DNA of 10,293 bases from Larix sibirica (taxonomy: Eukaryota > Streptophyta > Pinopsida > Pinales > Pinaceae): positions 10,171 through 20,463 of the forward strand of contig NWUY0300055970.1 in NCBI GenBank assembly GCA_004151065.3, written 5' to 3'. The notes beneath the pieces were generated by a model. That model ran no database searches. It had not been told where the DNA came from and was given only the letters and a program-made list of their open reading frames with translations. The translations under genes were made by a program, and so were the position numbers. Of the stretch, positions 8,125 through 10,293 are shown one piece after another. Numbering within the stretch: position 1 is the first letter of the stretch; every line of letters starts with the position of its first letter.

Positions 8125-8236
8125 TAGGAATCGATTTCTTAGAATTGTATTAGTTTAGCATGATAAACAAATCCTTTTAACCTAATTTTGAGCTAAGTTT
8201 TTTCCTTGAGAACAATCAGTGGTTTTGAAGCCTTAT

Positions 8237-8257
8237 TTGGCCTCATATTGAGGCCAA
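8237..8257. repeat. perfect 9-bp inverted repeat, 3-base loop
   Basis: TTGGCCTCA (8237-8245) and TGAGGCCAA (8249-8257) are exact complements separated by TAT. A further GCC/GGC pairing flanks it, so a longer interrupted hairpin is possible. It lies directly upstream of the GTGGCAAG-rich tandem array. Confidence 0.85.
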
Positions 8258-8265
8258 GGCAGTCT

Positions 8266-8447
8266 GTGGCAAGGTGGCAAGCTGCATGATGTAGGGAGGG
8301 TGCTTGGCAAGTGGCAAGCTGCATGATGTAGGGAGGGTGCTTGGAAAGTGGCAAGCTGCATGATGTAGGGAGGGTGGCAAGCAGGGAGCGAGAGAAATGA
8401 GCGTGGAAAGAGCGTGGCAAGTTGCATGGTGCATGGAGCGTGGCAAG
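8266..8447. repeat. 37-bp tandem array built on the seed GTGGCAAG
   Basis: Two full 37-bp units (8274-8310, 8311-8347) and a third cut after 29 bases (8348-8376) are almost identical, differing at one base in the tail of unit two. A more divergent 29-base copy is at 8414-8442 (five mismatches). The octamer GTGGCAAG occurs exactly at 8266, 8274, 8311, 8348, 8374, 8414 and 8440, with a one-mismatch copy at 8403. The unit length is not a multiple of three. As a result three overlapping minus-strand open frames (about 8193-8457) all spell the same Cys/His/Pro-rich words in different order. They are artefacts of the repeat, not genes. Confidence 0.95.
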
Positions 8448-8465
8448 CACAGTTCACTCTGTTTC

Positions 8466-8505
8466 GTTATCCATTCCTCCGTTCAGTTATTTATTCCTCC
8501 GTTTT
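8466..8505. repeat. 20-bp tandem duplication
   Basis: Units 8466-8485 and 8486-8505 share the core ATTCCTCCGTT and differ at four of 20 positions. The pair lies just past the 37-bp array, so this stretch has undergone repeated local duplication. Confidence 0.8.
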
Positions 8506-8607
8506 GTTTTACCACTGTGCATATATGTCGTACTTTGTCTTCGCGATTCTAAGTTTGAATCTAAAATTCTGTAGCCCTACCTCGACCGATCCAGGCAACA
8601 TAAATGA

Positions 8608-9230
8608 CATGAACCTGGTGACAGATGCCTTCCAGAGATTCTTGCTTTACGATATATATCATGGAGAACGGTTCTCTAAATAAATGGATTTTTTTTAGTC
8701 TGAATCAAGACCGTAGTAGCATAGGAAAGGATGTTTAACGTGGGAACAACCCTACAACGTGGCGCTGGGGATGCTCAGGGCTTGGCCTATCTACACTACC
8801 AACGCAGCAAACCCATTATGAGCAGCAACATCTTCTAGAGCAACTTTTGATTTAGACTTATGATCTTCTTCTGGAGCAGCTTTTGTTATTTTGGTCAGTT
8901 GCTACTAGTGGTATAACAGAGTCGGCTAGAACTTGGTAAACAAGTTGACCCTGCATCATATATTGCATTTCATGTTTATATAGCCCTGGGAAAACCTTCT
9001 ACAAACAATTCGATGCAAACCTTTCATACATCATTTGTATCATTATGTGCATCTTGTGCACAACCTAAACACGGGCTACTTTTACCTTAGGTTTCTTTGA
9101 ACTCAATGAATCTTTGCACAAAAAAGAAGAAGAAGTGAGAATAGCAAAGACAATGTGCCAGAATTAAGAGGATCTATATCTCTCTATGAATCCACACACA
9201 AATATGGAACTGCAGCTTGATCTTTACCTG
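8608..9230 (+). pseudogene. receptor-like protein kinase pseudogene fragment, multiply frameshifted
   Basis: Plant receptor-like kinase blocks appear in the right order but in different frames. Near 8611-8653 NLV is followed by AFQRFLLYD (family: NLV ... RLLVYD). At 8655-8696 comes Y-IMENGSLNKWIF, the hinge block. At 8735-8770 LTWEQPYNVALG shifts frame into DAQGLAYLHYQRSKPIM (8770-8820). This runs straight into SSNIF, stop, SNF, where the family has SNILLD-x-NF. The five or so residues that should lie between, including the catalytic His-Arg-Asp, are missing. After a stretch I cannot align (8870-9098), ELNESLHKKEEEVRIAK ... CQN, stop, EDLYLSMN (9099-9188) matches the end of the C-lobe (family: EDLRPSM). 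The hinge wording recalls SD-type or lectin-type receptor kinases. The N-lobe ATP site and extracellular domain are absent. It is non-functional. Confidence 0.72.
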
Positions 9231-9243
9231 TATTTGACACAAT

Positions 9244-9642
9244 ATTTTGAGCTATGGCTTTCAAACTAGAAGGAATGTACCTGGAACTGGATAAACCACA
9301 TATGGAAAAATATCTAGAGGCTCCGAAGCTAGACATGAATATGCACCTGGAATAGGAATAGACCTTGTAATTGCTTATGGATCAACCGACGGATAAACAG
9401 ACTATGTCTTTCCCTTTGCTGCAGGGTATGTATTTGAACGAGGTAATGGCTAGGATGCTGACTCAAATGGTGTTATTTAAACTCCATCTGGGTCTTAAGC
9501 TATTGGTGTTGGTGTTGGTTTATGGTAAGCAATTGAAACTAATGCGCAGGGTGCTGGATAAACTGGTACTGGTGCTGGTCCTGCTTATGGCTTTGGCTAT
9601 GAAACATTCATGTTGTTGAATGACACAATGATATTATTGTAA
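9244..9642 (+). pseudogene. possible decayed glycine-rich coding frame
   Basis: In the frame of base 9244 the translation is unusually Gly/Ala/Tyr-rich and collinear for about 130 codons, with words such as NVPGTG, HEYAPGIGI, FPFAAGYVFERGNG, AIGVGVG and TGTGAGPAYGFGYE. Stops interrupt it at 9292, 9394, 9451, 9478, 9496, 9526 and 9559. Six of the seven are TAA and four directly follow a Gly, as if Tyr or another residue once alternated with Gly. It follows the kinase relic closely, in a different frame, but I have no evidence that the two were one gene. A second frame (9371-9619) is open for 82 codons but is a Leu/Val-rich reading of the same GGT/GTT words. Function is unknown; it may be a GGT-rich low-complexity tract rather than a former gene. 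Confidence 0.35.
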
Positions 9643-9718
9643 GACGTATACACAAAAATACTTTAAAAAAAACTAAAATGGTTGGAGTAATTCTCTTGAT
9701 GTTTACCAGAGATTGTTC

Positions 9719-9852
9719 TATGGTAGATTACGAAACCTGCAAAGAATGTTGAAGAAGCAAAGTGGTGTTTTTGTATTTGCAATAGAATTTTTGAAATTGA
9801 AAAATCACTTATGATAGATTACGAAGCCTGCAAAGAATGTTGAAAAACCAAA
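9719..9852. repeat. 43-bp direct repeat, 91-bp period
   Basis: The 43-bp sequence at 9719-9761 recurs at 9810-9852 with four mismatches; both contain GCAAAGAATGTTGAA. The 48 bases between, and the sequences on either side, are not alike. This is therefore a short dispersed duplication rather than a clean tandem array. No coding frame is convincing here. Confidence 0.85.
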
Positions 9853-9865
9853 CTTGTGTGTATGC

Positions 9866-10120
9866 TTACCATGTTCCAGAGCAGCTAACTGAGTACATGC
9901 TAAGAGAGCACATGGAAAGTTTCTTAATTCCAATTCCAACATTAGGTGTCTTTCGTTTACTTCTAAATTTATGAATTTTCACGCTTGAGGAGAAGGATTT
10001 CTTACCAACGTATGTAGCAACTACATATCGCCAATGTATGTTTGAACATCCATCCATCATAACTGAATTTAATTTTTTATTTATCTTTTGCATACCAGCA
10101 AAATAAGATATTGTTGACAC
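9866..10120. other. stretch without a supportable gene
   Basis: A minus-strand frame of 108 codons covers 9866-10192 but has no recognisable motif. Its N-terminal part runs through the stem-loop at 10128-10155, and its C-terminal part is Ser/Lys-rich without domain features. I see no other feature here. Confidence 0.35.
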
Positions 10121-10127
10121 AAACCCA

Positions 10128-10155
10128 GTCGACAGGGGTTCCTCACTCTGTCGAC
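10128..10155. repeat. 10-bp stem-loop with repeated GTCGAC arms
   Basis: GTCGACAGGG (10128-10137) pairs with CTCTGTCGAC (10146-10155) with one G-T wobble, leaving an eight-base loop GTTCCTCA. Because GTCGAC is itself a palindrome, the arms can be read as direct or inverted copies. The structure marks the change from AT-rich sequence to the GC-richer right edge. Confidence 0.8.
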
Positions 10156-10176
10156 ATCCAAACCATCGTGATCTCC

Positions 10177-10293
10177 CTAAGCACCGACCCAAACAAGTTT
10201 TACCCTGTCCATCAACACCTGCGGAGAAGATGAAGTCTCACCCGAGACGTTCGAGGGAGAGCTAACGGAACCACGTTTCCGCCGAATGAAGGA
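10177..10293 (-). CDS. possible partial exon entering from the right edge
   Basis: On the minus strand one frame is open from the window edge (10293) to TAG at 10177-10179, giving 38 residues rich in Arg, Ser and Val (for example RRKRGSVSSPSN and VLMDRVKLVWVG). The base composition here is clearly richer in GC than the rest of the window and holds several CpG, as in many plant gene starts. A GGTAAAA at about 10200-10206 on the minus strand might be a splice donor, which would put the coding end before the stop. The frame has no recognised domain and could be chance. Confidence 0.25.
   Translation of the reverse strand, partial: SFIRRKRGSVSSPSNVSGETSSSPQVLMDRVKLVWVGA

Noticed and set aside
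8085-8135. Target-site duplication or poly(A) tail at the LINE 3' end
   Set aside because: No A-run remains and I found no matching short repeat upstream of 3121 by eye.
8193-8457. Three overlapping minus-strand open frames rich in Cys, His and Pro
   Set aside because: They are the 37-bp tandem unit read in three frames; the unit is not a multiple of three and stops are simply absent from it.
8929-9040. ELGKQVDP and YIALGKPSTNNSM as a further kinase C-lobe block
   Set aside because: Resemblance to the VDP and IAL blocks is loose, and the better match to the C-lobe end is at 9099-9188, so only the latter was used.

Overview
The window reads as nuclear DNA of a land plant, most likely a seed plant with a large, repeat-rich genome. 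The evidence is an AT-rich background, a plant L1-type LINE carrying a ribonuclease H domain, and the remains of a plant receptor-like kinase. A gymnosperm would fit, but nothing here proves it. I see no intact cellular gene, rRNA, tRNA or CRISPR array.

Layout. Bases 1-2900 are AT-rich and gene-poor, with short tandem duplications (1799-1852, 2473-2528), a weak minus-strand relic (about 1458-1909) and no convincing gene. A spaced 45-bp direct repeat (2929-3060) lies just before the main object. Bases 3121-8098 hold a decayed LINE on the plus strand. It comprises an ORF1-like relic, an ORF2 with endonuclease, reverse transcriptase, zinc-knuckle and RNase H parts, and a 3' UTR ending near an AATAAA signal. 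The ORF1 stop and ORF2 start overlap as ATGA at 3558-3561. About 13 in-frame stops and five inferred frame changes break ORF2, and the reverse transcriptase motif C has lost one catalytic aspartate. The RNase H end is still open over 275 codons.

Beyond the LINE, 8099-8505 is dense in local structure: two perfect stem-loops, a 37-bp tandem array built on the seed GTGGCAAG, and a 20-bp duplication. Bases 8608-9230 carry a badly damaged protein kinase relic in several frames, without its HRD catalytic loop. A glycine-rich, stop-riddled reading frame follows (9244-9642), then a 43-bp duplicated sequence (9719-9852). The last 180 bases are richer in GC, with a long stem-loop and a minus-strand frame open to the edge, possibly the start of a neighbouring gene.

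Nothing here looks able to function as a gene system now. The value of the window lies in a well-preserved view of LINE domain order and decay, a cryptic kinase pseudogene that a simple open-frame search would miss, and several unexplained local repeats.
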